Assembly (NCBI GenBank): GCA_947179485.1
Contig: OX359247.1
Coordinates: 49,015,131 to 49,079,130, forward strand
Source: Allacma fusca
Taxonomy: Eukaryota > Arthropoda > Collembola > Symphypleona > Sminthuridae
Length of the DNA stretch: 64,000 bases
Direction: 5' to 3'
Shown: piece after piece, positions 37,801 to 56,625 of the stretch
How the letters are laid out: every line of letters begins with the position of its first letter
How positions within the stretch are numbered: the stretch's first letter is position 1
Program-made: the position numbers and the translations under genes
Notes under the pieces: model-generated
What the model was told of the DNA's origin: nothing
Seen by the model: the letters and a program-made list of their open reading frames with translations, nothing else
The model's database searches: none

Positions 37801-39629
37801 AAATCAATAATTTATGAGGGAAATAAGTATCAATAAAAAGATAAAAAATTCCTTACAAGCAAATACATTATATGCTCATTTGGCTCACAATGAAAAAAAA
37901 ACCATTTGGGATTTTACATTGAAGTGACATTTTAGGTGCTGTTAAAATGTCAACAACCATGTGATGATTTTACGCTCTATACTAGTAATTTTTAGCAGTG
38001 CTTCGGCGACGCAATTACAAAGGAATAGGTACCTACCATATTCCATGTACAAATACATACGTCTGCTATGCTCACCAGACGAGTAAAAAAATTGCTGAAT
38101 AATATTTATATTGACAAGAATGCGGGGAAACCTTTGTTCTTATGTACTTGGCATATGTACATTTCTCAATCGCAGGATTCCCATATTTAAACGACAATCA
38201 TAAACGATTACCGATAATTAATTATTAAAACTATGGAAAAGATACGACATTCAAAACACAAAACCACTATAATTTTCTCACACTTTAGTTTACAAGATTC
38301 ATTTTCTTTATATTGTCTAGTTCTTTTGCCAAATTGCAAAAAAAAAACCTTCAGCACAACACAGAGCCGCTCCTTTTACTCCGCGCAAATTCTCCTACAG
38401 ACCCACAAACCAATTTGACCATTCCTGAGTTACTTCTTTAGAAATCGATAAATTATACGGATGTTATTAATATGAGCATAGCTCTACGAATACTATTTAT
38501 TTTTTCAATCATTTGTAAATGAATTAATATTACTAACATATTATCTGCAAAGAAGGCATGTTATTTATAAAGGCATGGTAAAAAAAACTGAGAAGTAGAT
38601 ACACTCAAAGTAATAAATTGGCATTAGAGAAACCCTTGAGATTTCAATGTAAAGATTATATACTTGATTTTTCTATCCAGAGAAAAATTCATAAGCAATT
38701 TTAAGAGTGACAAGCTCAAAAGACGTTTTAAATTCCTACATACCAAGACCAACTATTTTATTTGAGTTCCTCGTGAAAGTTGTTGTTATTGAGAGTTCCC
38801 TTAGTCCTAAAATCATTTGAACCTCTTGTCAATACTCCCAACATATATTTTATGGAGAGGAATTTTGTGAGCAAGCTCAAAGCGGATTCTATCGGTCCGA
38901 CGACACGGTACATAGGAATTTGTCGAATCTAACGATTAAAGGAAGAGTAAAAGACTGGAGCCTTACTTACATATGACCTACATCATGCTCTCTCTCGCTC
39001 GGTGAATATACATACTTAATGCTGGGAAACAATGAGGTTGATCACTTATCACCTGGGCTCGAAAAACACAGTCACTCCCAGAATTGAGTTCACTCCTTAT
39101 GTATATTTTCATTAAAACTTATCGGGAAGTCCACGGGTTCTCACACAACTCTCAACCGTCGTCCAGGCATAGAGGAAATTGCATCGGGAACTGTCAGTTT
39201 GGCCGACTTTGACAAAGCACCGAAAGTACTGACGTTGGAGTAGACTCTAGGATGGAGACGACAGGGATTAAATTCCACTTTGTTCTTTGTAACAATCTGG
39301 ACTGCCCTATTTTGAAATATAATGACATGTTTTATTGTTTCGAGATCACTGTACTCTCCAGCCCTCACGTAAATAACAGTGGTAATAATATACAGTTCGG
39401 AGAGGGGGGGAATGTTTTCCACAAAAGTGTACGCTTATTGTGGGAGGAATTCGGAGGAATTTCCCAATTCGTGTGATATATGTACCTCTGTGTATATGTA
39501 GATATAGCTTGGAGTGAAAGGTATAAATGAATGGATTTTAGTGGAAGGGCAACAATATGACACAAGGACGTGGCTGGGAGGGAATATATAGGTGGAATAA
39601 GCTGGTGTGGAGGAAGATGTTATGAGAAA

Positions 39630-39660
<31 letters not shown>

Positions 39661-42600
39661 TGAGAGAGAGAAAGCGGTAAGTTTTTGAGTAATCGTCAAC
39701 GAAAGGTGAATCGCTGGTTAAGGAACGTGAGTTTAGATTGGGTAAAAGTAAGTTGAGTGTGTCTTGGTGGTATGCATGTAATAGTTTTGCTAAAAGATCA
39801 AGTAAATACGGCTGCCCCACTTTACCGTCCACCAAAACCTCTCTCAAGTCTGTGCCAGTATGGAGAGCTGAGGCTAGGGCTAGGAGGTAGGCAGGTAGGT
39901 AGGTAGGAGAGTAGAAAGCAGGGGAATAGGATACTGTTGTTGGTGATATGGGAGAAGAAACATTGTGGAGTTGGAGGTATACGAGGAGGTCGTGGGGATC
40001 CAGGACGGAGTCGGTGCAAAGGCTTCAATTCCATCGACTCGTCTTCGTTTCTCACCGAGACCAAGTCACCGAGTCGGATGGATGGTAAACCAACTACTCA
40101 ATATATGCATCCTCGAGTTGCATTCCCGATCGTCATTGTCATGATGGCAGGACTGTGCAGAAGAACTGGGTCCGTCATAAAAATCCTACTCCTATATAGC
40201 TATAGCTATAGCTGAATATATACATTTTTTTTACTGATACTCAATGCCTACAAAATATATGCACTGTGCTTGTTCCAGGCTGTGACTGAACATGTGAAAA
40301 TTACAACTCAGCAAGTAGAGTTATGTCGAAGTACTAGCAGGACAACATCCCACATCGTCAAATATAAACGTGCGGAATCGACAGGAGCAAATAACAGTCT
40401 CTTACTCCGAACTTTCCACAACACTATTTACAGCCAGCTCAACACACAATTATCCTATCACCGTAGGTATATACGAAGGGAATGTAGAGATATGTGAGAG
40501 TGTAGCTCCCCATAGGGACACTGCATTTCAACAGCAATTTGGCAATGGCAATATGAAACTTTTCCTTGCATTCATTTCCTTTCTACTCAATCCATATAAA
40601 CCTTTCGTTCTCATTTTTTTTATGTGTGACTATCAATTATTTACAATATACGTATACTCGTCTCGTTTCCAACGAGACTGGAGCTATTCATAAGTATTAT
40701 AATTCAGGTTTTGGATCTGGTTGTTTCGGAAAACCATGCAACAGCGTCATTAGCACCTCCTAACAAAAATATGCATGTTCTTTACAGTAGTCGCACGTAC
40801 ATATATAGATATGTATGTAATTATGTGTGCATAATAATTATTTCTTGGGTTTAAAATTCTACCCTTGTAAGATTAAAACTCCTCGAGGTTTCTCTTAATT
40901 CTTCTTTCATTTGAACATAAACAAGTATGTATGTATGTGTGAGTAATTGCTAAAACATAACTCACAAGGAGAATGTCGCAAAAGTGGACCCCACAGCTTG
41001 CAAAAAAAAAAGTGCATGGGGTGCTACAAAACATTTCCCACACAAGTAGAATATTTCTTAGAAGGGACAGGGATACCAGATATTCATTTTCCCCATTTAC
41101 TAATCATAAATTCTTTTTCAAATTTTCTGATGTTTGTCATTGACCTGTGACAGTATTTGCGGTCGTGGGGGTCGAATATGTGAAACAAAGTTGAGTTTTT
41201 TGGGGATTTTGAAAGAAAGTTGGTTTTCACAGAATTTCTAACCTGAAGTCTTGATTTTTGACAGATGCTGATGGTGTAAGGTGAACACGATTCCTCGTCA
41301 AATTTAGTGCAAATCCAGATTTTTAAAAGAATTTGACCATGATCACATTTGTTATTAAAAATTGCTACAATAGAACTTTCCCTTCTCCTCCATATGTATC
41401 TTCCTCAATGTGACTCGTAAGTGGAATTTCTGGATAGCTTACTCATTTCTAATTTTTCTAGCCATGCGCAAAATTTCAAAAGGAGCGGTCTGTGAGATTG
41501 TTTTCTGAAAAGCTAATAAAATGTCCTACAAATCAGCATCGGTAATAGTTTTAAAACAAATGGATGAAATCAATAATAATTAATATGGGCTAGGAGAGTG
41601 GGGCAAACGCTTTGTGCAGCCTGTATTCATATCTTTGCTATATCTATAATAATTACGCTAACTTGTAAGTCATTGACATTGTTTCTCAACGGAGTTATTA
41701 TTTGCTGACATTGTAACAAGTACTGTTACATAGATGTTTTTGAAAGCGTATTAATGTACAGTTTTTACAAAGATACGGGCAAAAGTTCATGATGCGTCCT
41801 TTTCTGACTACACAATACATGCTAATATGGTATGCCAGAACATGGTCACTTGTGAAATGGTCCGGCAAAACCAACAACTTCTTATATCTAAGTTATGAAT
41901 AAGGAATGTCACTTTCTCCAGACGGAATGTCCTAAAATGGAGAGTAGGGCGATGTACGTATGTACCTTGGTACATGCAGCCGCTCGATTGAACCTAATTT
42001 GCCAAGTTTTCAACAGAATATGCAAAATTTAGGTACTTCACTAAATGCAAAACAAAATAAATCCCAACACAAACATGTATTGAAAAAATGCAATAACTAT
42101 GATCCCGTATTTAAACTTGTTCGAACTAATTATTCTTACCTTGTTTATAGGATCCTTATTAACAACCGGACCGGTAAGAATTATATGACGAAATATATTG
42201 TGAAAATTTTATTCAATAGTGAACGAGAGGACATATTCCTGTAATTGCATAATTATATGATCCGAAAACGCGAAAAGGGCGTATCATCGTCCCCCATAAT
42301 ACTAATGTGGAAAACAGCTTACCAGCCGGACAATGTTAGCTTAAGGAAAAAGAAAATAATTATACGTCTCTTCTATACTTCCAATCCTAATTGAATTTAC
42401 GAAACATTGGAACTATTGATTTTTATATTAGACCTAGAGGAACCACTTCATTCTTTTCTGGATCATTCTTGAAGAGATCTATGTACTTTGAGTTTTGGGA
42501 TTTTTCAGAGTTGCAGCGCCAACTTTATAAATATCAAAATGTATAATAACAAGCTCCATTTTTTTTGTTAGTATTAACTACTTGTGAAGACGTGACTCGG

Positions 42601-44372
42601 AGGTGATCAACAATTGCACATGTACTGTTAGTCCAGAACTGGTCTGTTTCACATACACTGCTTGGTACAGTGAGTTGATCACTTGACCGCCGGAGTATCT
42701 GTCGACCCAACCAATGTGAGACTCTGAAGTTTAAAATCCATTATTATCGTTTATGCACACCCTTTATAACGATTTCTCAACATTACTTATATATTCCTAT
42801 TATGTTTCTCCAGTTCTGCATGATGCTGAACAGCACCATTCAGCAGTTCAGTCGAACTGGTGAACAGGTGTTTTAGAAAGCATACACCAGTGGACGCTTC
42901 CGTTCTACAAAAGGGATAGTCAACATTTCGCTCTGATTTACATATTTCAGTACAATTAGATGATGATTAAATTATATTCCAGATGAAAAAAAAAGTTTAC
43001 AGCAGTCCATTGGTTTATTAATTTGGTTAATTATTACGTAATAACAAAGTTTTGGCTATCAGTTGAAAATATTATGGTCGACTAATAATGAATGATTTCT
43101 CTCACGTATTCTTCCCGACTACAGGTACACTAGCAATATTTCAAAATTACTTCACATTAGGCGAGAGTTGTTATTCGTTACAGTCACCGAATTGTTACTT
43201 TAATTTAATTACATGAATACGCGCGAAAATTTGAAAATCGCTCAACATATGGTCCTAAGCAAATTGAAACTTACAATTTTTTAGATTTTTACCTATTTTT
43301 TTCCGAAGGTTTCTTTTAGCGCTACCCATTACAACATGCGGAACGTAAAAATATTTTACAGATCGGTTTATTCGCGCGAATAAAAGCAGCATTCAATTAT
43401 TAATTTTAAAATTGTACACATAAGCTACAACAAATGCTCCTGTTCAAGATGAGAAATAATAGTAGTGCTCACTCACGCATGCAACTTTGGCCTACGCACA
43501 ATTTACATGGAGCAAGGAAAAAAGAAACGATTCAATCATGAATTCAAATTACATTACGTTACTAATAATCTTCAATAATTACATTATGTTAACAATAGTC
43601 TTGAATTAAATAATTTAAAAACTGAATGCTCAGCTAGTTATCGAATTCAGAGTATAAATCAGCTTGTAACAAGAGAAGAAGAAACTAAATACTCTAAAAA
43701 GGATATCGTAACAATAATTTCGAATAATTTGGAAGGAAACAATATTAAATTCATAATCTTCAAAAACACAGGAACGGCAAGAGAATAAATTCATCAGATA
43801 TCACTTTGTGCATATAAGAACGCATGAAGTGGAGTGCATGCCACTGCGCAATAAAGTCATTTTTCCACCATTCTTCTTCATTTTAAAACAATTATCACTG
43901 AAATGAAGCGTACTTTGCAAATGCGTAACCATTTGCTCTTTCATCGATGGAGAAACTATCTTTACACTCGCACTACATCTGTAGTAATTTAAATTAATCA
44001 GTTTATATATTTTCCGAATCGTATGCACATAACAGACTACTAAACGTTCGAACAAGAATTGTAGCACTATTTTATTCCTGCATTATAAAATTTCACTTCA
44101 ATAATTCCTTGGGATGTGGGTCAGGAGTAAACCGTCCAGAATGTAAATAAACAACATATTCACAAAACAGCTGCACTGCACTACAGTGGTTGCGCGTAAC
44201 CTTACACCATACTGTTTTCTATTTTTAGTCAACCCTTTAATAGGTGGAAACAGTCATTTATTTATTTCTTAGTCATCCGAGGTAATGGCGAATTTTCTTT
44301 TAGTATTCTTGTGTTTAAACGTTGATGTACATTTTACACGTTGGGAGCAAGTTTTTCATGTTGGGCCCTTAA
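34817..44372. other. Intergenic region between the 864-aa gene and Akt
   Basis: About 9.5 kb without a supportable gene. It includes a (GA)n tract near 39630, a run of GGTA/GGCA tetranucleotides near 39889-39911 and a short TATAGC repeat near 40193. The Akt 3' UTR must lie just left of 44373, leading leftwards. A 92-codon minus-strand frame ending at 39141 has fairly protein-like codons but no partner exon that I could find. Confidence 0.5.
39628..39674. repeat. (GA)n microsatellite
   Basis: A GA dinucleotide tract interrupted by GTGAG steps. It is not inside any gene I recognise. Confidence 0.9.
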
Positions 44373-50128
<5,756 letters not shown>

Positions 50129-51130
50129 CTCCTCAACCAGAATTATTCACGTTACTGTTGATTTTTTTAAATGTTTTTTTTTGTTTTGAGGGGGTAGTAT
50201 CTGTAGTAGTAGTAGTAATAGTACGAAGAAGGACGACAACTGGAACACAAAAACTGTATATGTTAAACTCGTTCCCCTTTGCGGATATAAGATGTGGGAT
50301 GCTACAGTGTATATTTATACATCTATGTAAGTATACCCTCACTACACCAGATACTGTCTGGAAGTCTGTCTGGCCCAATAGTCAATGCTGTTGTGTTGGA
50401 GTCTAAAAAGAGGTGTCTGGTTCCGCTCTGGACAAGACCATCAGAATTCACAGGCATGCTATATTATCCCCCGATATATTGGAATATAGTCCATCACAAA
50501 GTTACATCCTCCTTCGAGGAATTTCAAGGGAGACCAGACTCGTAAGTAAGTGCGGAGATGTGACAGATTTGAAGGAACATTCCCAATCAAAAAAACACCA
50601 ATCACTCATAGAACAACTTTAGGGATGGGAACGGCCGGCCATGCACAACCACCGTGATATTTAGTAATTTCTGCTAAGTACAAAGGTCATCGGAATTATA
50701 TAGACGACGACTGGAAGATTTTGGTCATCTAGGAAATTTATCTCAATGATGACAAACAATGATAACTCACACAAATGAATCACTCCGTGGAGACCTCAGT
50801 CTCAGTGTCCGTACCTGCAGGTTGTTGGGGAATAATAGCTGAAGCTGCTCAATGAACAATTATATCCGAAGATTCCCATTAAATAGAGAATATAAGTAAG
50901 TAAATAACTATATAAGAAACAGTCTATGATCTATCTTATTCTTCCGAAGGCTCTCTTTCTGCGTTGTACATTTTCACAGGGTGAATGAATGGAAATATTA
51001 CGAGGAACGAGCCGAGCCGCGTCAACTGCCTGTACAATAATAAACCAGAGACTGGCGATCGAGCTCACGAACGGGGCCAGTGAATGAGGCGTCCCAGGTC
51101 TCCACATACACTACACTATGACTATGGCTC

Positions 51131-51153
51131 GTCTCTCTCTCTCTCTCTCTCTC
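51131..51153. repeat. (CT)n microsatellite
   Basis: A TCTC tract in the Akt/TXNL4A divergent region. A second, shorter one follows near 51236-51252. On the Akt strand both read GAGA. Confidence 0.9.
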
Positions 51154-51546
51154 ACATCTCGTCCGCATAGCACATTGCACTCGCATTGTCGCGTCCTCCA
51201 CTCAGACAAATGCTACGCCGCTATAGAATTCTCCCAGTCTCTCTCTCTCTCGCCGGCTCCCCGCCAACAACCTATACTACAACAGATAGGATACATAAAC
51301 GCAGAGATTGGGCTCCGGCTCCGAAACCCCGCAATCCCCAGACCTCACCACGCACACCTTCTCTTTACTCCAAATTGTATACTACGTCTCAGAATTACGT
51401 CTCATTCCACAGCGGATTGAATGGCCTTTGGCCTTATTTTTTTCTATCACCAAAGTCTCCACCCACCATGGAATACACGTGGCAAACTATGAATGAATTT
51501 CACACTCTTTCCCACTCGTCCGTAGTACCTTCGAGTACATACACAA

Positions 51547-51553
51547 ACACACA

Positions 51554-51604
<51 letters not shown>

Positions 51605-51606
51605 AT
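51547..51606. repeat. (CA)n microsatellite
   Basis: A long CA tract with two CAT interruptions in the Akt/TXNL4A divergent region. It is open on the plus strand as a Thr-His run, which has no coding meaning. Confidence 0.95.
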
Positions 51607-53092
51607 CATCATCATCACACAGCCACTGCTACTCTCACGGAGCATTATCTCATTTCCCTCTTTCTCTCACATCCGGTCCTCATCCCGTCTCTCCTCACTT
51701 TGGGGTGATTAAAGGAAGGGAGTCATAAGGGCCAGTCTCTGTATATGATCATAATAACTCATACTTCATGAGGGGAAATTCTAAAAATCATTTTTCTTCA
51801 GCTATATCTTTGGAAATGCATTGTGAAGACTTGAAATAGCGCTAAAATTCACAATTATCGGAGAAGGGAGATTCAATAATGGCCAGGGGTATATGTTACG
51901 TATAGAGATGCTACGTTCCTTTATACTGTACATTATGTACACGTACAGTGTTGAGTGTAGTGTGTGTGTAAGCGTACGCTCAATGCTTTTTACTTGTTTA
52001 GTCGCTTGTTACTCGCAGACAACTGAGCGAGTACAATAACACTGCAACTGCATGCATATGGAATCAACTCTCACATAAACTCAGAGCAGAGCTATGTATG
52101 TAGATGCAGCATAGCCTTCAGCTTTTAGTTCAAGTATTTCCCGTCAGTCGCTCGCGTGCTCTGGAGTGAGTAAGTACAGTTTTAGTGTGTAGGTCTCAGA
52201 AGTAAACATTTAATAGGAGAAGAAATTATACAGTGATTCTGGGTTTACTTGTAGGTACTGGTTACTTTATTACGAGCTCTGATTTTTTGGGATTGTGACA
52301 TTATTCTGAGGAAAACGTGTAGTAATTGAAGGATTTTTTGAATAGAGGGTGGGTGTCATAGGTCGTTTGAGGATATATTTAGAGGTTGGGGCACTATACG
52401 GGTCGGAGACGTTGAAAGCTTCTGATCAGCTGGAGTTGGACCGCCACTGAATTTGTGAATAGAAGAAGTATCGGTTTTAATTATTCCTGCGAGTAGTACC
52501 ATTTAAAAAGGTAAGGATTGTTGTTCAAAAGGTTGCTATTTGTAATAAAGAATGGATTCCAGTGAAAGGAATTTAAATGTGAGATAAATTGTTTGATTAA
52601 TTTTTTGCTTCATTTATGGGGGGAACGTTTAGGATGTGTATATGGATAACGAAAACGTTCCTGTCAAATTGACCCAGCGTTTTTGTGTGGAGAAGTTAAA
52701 ATAATTTGGGGATTGCGAATTTGCAAATTATATTAGGATTGGCCTGGAGTGTTGAGGATTTTGGGAGGTTCAGGAGTTCCTGTAACTGGTTTCAAAAGAA
52801 TTTTGGGGTTGCTGAATTTTAGTATTTTGAGTTAAATATTTATACGATGGATTTCATTGTGGATAACCCAGCTGTGTCCGTTATTATGGAATGTTTATTG
52901 CCTCCCCCCCGACAACTTGGTAGGGAAAGATGGTAGTAAAAGAAAATGTATAGTTACTTGGGCTGTAGTATTACAAGTGATATGGTAATCACGTACTAAT
53001 TGATTAAATGATTGAAATATTCTCTTCGTACAAATCAAGTTCGATGGGGAAGGATTAATTTGGGTTGTTCCTTTTTTCTTAATAGAGTCAGG

Positions 53093-54467
53093 ATGTCGTA
53101 CATGCTTCCGCATTTGCACAACGGCTGGCAAGTGGATCAAGCCATCTTGAGTGAGGAAGATCGAGTTGTAGTAAGTGAAAAGTTACTTTGGATTTTGGAA
53201 TATTTCTAGTGTATTATGAAAATTTGATGGGGATAAGTTGGTATAGGGGACGTACTTAGAAATAATATTGTAGCTACTTTTTCGGGAGTTGATACAATTT
53301 TTGAGCGCAAACAGAGCAGACAAGGCACAAAGTTACTAGAAAGAATGATCTGGATCTTGTTTCTTTCATTACAATGGAATGGAACATTCTTATTTTATTG
53401 CTTTTGCCTTCAAGAGATTTTCCTGAGAACTGTCCCAGCGAGGTGATTTTAAGGGGAAAAAACAGATATGTAGTAGCTCTAGTTTTGACTAATGTTGGTA
53501 GAAATTTGAGGAATAAAATTGTGGGTGGTTAATTGTTTATAATTTCGTAGGTATAAAAGGTCAGAGGTCAGGTTAAGGGTTTACTGACGAATTGTTTGTT
53601 AAAGAAATTCATTGGAACATTACCTTATCAAAAATACGAGCTTTGAAATATTGTAGTCGGTTAAAAATATTTGAACAAGTTGGAGGTTGTTATTCATTAT
53701 AGCCAATTTTTAAGCGAAGATAAGTTTTAAAAAATTTATAGTCTTGGAAAGTTACATTAGCATTCGCAGAGTTAAGCATGGGTTTGCTGTGAGTCGCTTT
53801 GGCCTTGGAGATCAAGGACTTATGCTTGACTTTCAACGCAATTAATTTTTAGAAGGTATGAATTGTCAGCTGCATGAAAGGTATGGTCGGTAGGGTAGAA
53901 ATTGTTTTTGATTGAATGGTTATTTTTATATGGATTGAAATGGTTGCACTTACGTTGTGTAATTTTAATTTATACTAATCTGGAATGTACTTCGTTATTA
54001 CAGGTTATTCGTTTTGGACACGATTGGGATCCAACATGTATGAAAATGGATGAAGTACTGTACGGAATCGCAGAGAAAGTCAAAAACTATGCCGTCGTCT
54101 ATCTGGTGGATATTACTGAAGTTCCTGATTTCAACAAAATGTGTGTAACTCTATATTCTTACCAGTTATTTGAATTGTTGAAGGTTGAAGTTGTTGTGAA
54201 GCAATTAAAATTGAAATATATTTTTTCAATGAATTTGAATTATTTGAACTTAGGTACGAGTTATACGACCCCTGCACAGTGATGTTCTTTTTCCGGAACA
54301 AACATATTATGATTGATTTGGGAACTGGAAACAACAATAAGATAAATTGGGCTTTGGAAGACAAACAAGAAATGATTGATATACTAGAGACAGTTTATAG
54401 AGGAGCGCGGAAAGGCCGAGGTTTGGTTGTGTCTCCAAAGGATTATTCCACCAAATACCGCTATTAA
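53093..54467 (+). CDS. TXNL4A: Thioredoxin-like U5 snRNP protein TXNL4A/Dim1 (15 kDa)
   Basis: This is a core component of the U5 snRNP and tri-snRNP, needed for pre-mRNA splicing. Exons are 53093-53170, 54004-54140 and 54254-54467; phases 0 and 2 join cleanly to give 142 aa, the exact family length. The sequence starts MSYMLPHLHNGWQVDQAI, continues with IRFGHDWDPTCMKMDEVL, TEVPDFNKMYELYDPCTVMF and HIMIDLGTGNNNKINWAL, and ends SPKDYSTKYRY, nearly unchanged from yeast-to-human members as I know them. It has a thioredoxin fold without the CxxC redox pair, as usual for Dim1. The start is fixed by the invariant N-terminus. Donors are GTAAGT and GTGTGT; acceptors are TTACAG and ACTTAG. The gene is complete and diverges from Akt. 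Confidence 0.98.
53171..54003 (+). other. TXNL4A intron 1
   Basis: An 833-base intron, GTAAGT to TTACAG, phase 0. It is AT-rich with no feature seen. Confidence 0.95.
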
Positions 54468-56625
54468 TCGCCAAAAAAACCGGCCAGATATATTACTCAA
54501 AATCAACACTGAGTCGAGTTCTGTGATTTTACTTTGAAGAACGTTATACACCAGATAAAACCGATATAGCTAACAAGAGGATGACAAATAACTTCTACTG
54601 TAAGCATAACATTTAAAAGTGTTAAATTAAAAATTCTTACAACGAATTCATTTTAGCAATTGTTTGGGCTCTTCTTACTAGTGAATTTTTCAAGTGTGAT
54701 TGAAGAAGAAAAGTAAGATGTTTTGAAGAAATCAAATGTTGGCGTTCACTTCAGTATTTAAACTTACGTAATTCTTTAAGCGGAAAGGCGCACGACAGTA
54801 TATAATAAAAATTGTATTTTTACTTGGTAACCAATGTACTCGATCTTAAACCGACTTTCAGTTTATAGTAAAATTTAATGTTCTCAATAATGCAACATAA
54901 CGAATCTATTGGTGGCACTCATGTAAATGTATGTGTACTCTGATCAAATTCTTGAATGTTTATTTTGTGTAAACGATCAAATTTTCAAATTTTGTCTGTC
55001 TAACTACGTCAGTTGTCATGTTTTGCTATAAATTATATACCTTGTGTTATTCATTGTATGTTTGTACTTATTACACTACATCAACTTAAAATATTGAACG
55101 TTTTATTAAATATTAACACCATGAAATTTTCAGCGTGTTACTCTCAGTATAAAATATCGCTCGTGCTATTAATTATTGAAAAATCAGGTTTAGTAAATCA
55201 TGAAGTTGTAACCCACCGTGGAGAGTGAAATTGACCACAGATAGGTGTTTTTATTGAAGTGAGGATCTTTAAAAGAGCAAAGGAAGTGTTAGTATATAGC
55301 ATTAATATTGTAAAGTGAAAATTCTCGATGCACACCTATATTTGGGAATCCGGAGGAATCAATCATAGGAACGAGGAAACTAACAGTTTTAAAGCAATTT
55401 TAAAACTTTTATGTACACAAAGTCCTGAAAAAATGGGTTTTAGGAACCCAGGTAGTACAAACAATGTAACCTTTGTACAACATTTCCGCCTCACAAATCA
55501 AGTTTTGTCTACCTGGTGATCTTGAACTAATACAAACACAAGGGGATATACAATTGCATATATTTTTATAGTGTAGAATTTGTATACGTTTAGGATTTTT
55601 CCTTCTTATGGACTTTACATTACTAGAGAGTAGTAAGTATACGGGCATTAATTAATATTGCAACAAGTTAGAACGCATATAGAAACTCAACTAAAACAAC
55701 GTTTGAAGATCTAAACGTTTTTCTAAGTCTCCGCATTTCCGTCGTTTATTAACATTTACAGAAAACAACGATTTGCAAAATATACCGATATTCTTTCCCA
55801 GCGACATCTGTATGTATGCTGAATTTTGTCAAAAGATTAATTTTCGCGGATCAATAAACTCAGTCGGTATCAAATAAATTGAACACGATTAGTTCTACGG
55901 TATTGTATCCGTTCACTTTAACCACTGTTCTTCTGGTTGCAGGTTGCAGGTCGCGGGTTCATATCGATTTCAGAGAACTTCATCACGTGCGACAGATTTC
56001 ACCCGGCAACGTAACTAGTAAACATTTCACCGGCATATGTAGCTTCAGTGTAGATTTTATTAGGGATTGCCCTGACTCACGTCTCACTGTGAGAACATTT
56101 ACTGTATTAAAGAAATTCTGACAGTCTCCCATCTCTCCTCTAAAAATTCTGCACTGCGATTGTGTGTTACTATTGCAGTATTTCCTTTGGTCCCATTAAT
56201 TCAAGTTCTCATTAACCCCAACCTTCAGAAATCCCATACCAAAGGAACAACGCGTGTAGAACGATAGCTAAAACACCAGCAGGCTAGAAATTAAAAATTC
56301 TACAACCGAATTTTGCCAAAGACAGTACCAGTAGTACGGCTAAACTTAGTTTGTATTTATAAAAAAAAACAGCGTCTGGAATAATATAGTAGTGGCTGCA
56401 TCAAGCTCCTGATAGGATTTTTATGCAGTACTTATTCCATACATAGGTTAACATGTCCAATACAAAATATTATTTTGATCGTAATTTTTGAAAGATAGCA
56501 AATACTTACTTGCCTTTAATATAAAAGAAGACATGAATTATTAGAGATTTACCCACCTCAGTTCTATCTTAGCAAATTGCAAATTTTAGTCACCGCACTA
56601 AAAAAGGAAAGTTCCTGTGTCTAGC
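54468..56625. other. Intergenic region after TXNL4A
   Basis: It begins with the TXNL4A 3' UTR. The rest is AT-rich with short unconvincing open frames. The poly(A) site was not determined. No repeat or RNA gene was recognised. Confidence 0.55.

Larger units (their letters stand above)
50129..53092. other. Head-to-head region between Akt and TXNL4A
   Basis: About 3 kb separates the diverging start codons of Akt (minus) and TXNL4A (plus). It holds CT and CA microsatellites and must contain both promoters and 5' UTR exons. For TXNL4A a good donor (AAAAAG|GTAAGG) at 52510/52511 and an acceptor (TTCTTAATAG) ending about 8 nt before the ATG suggest a 5' UTR intron. The Akt start site was not located. 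Confidence 0.55.

Noticed and set aside
39822-40050. Possible first exon MELKPLHRLRPGSPRPP on the minus strand
   Set aside because: No usable GT donor follows while the frame stays protein-like, and it degenerates into a leucine/proline run; not supported.
41960-42244. 94-codon plus-strand open frame
   Set aside because: Lysine/asparagine-rich as expected from AT-rich DNA; no recognisable motif or splice context.
42603-42682. GTGATCAAC ... GTTGATCAC inverted repeat
   Set aside because: Only nine perfect bases with a long loop; expected by chance at this scale.
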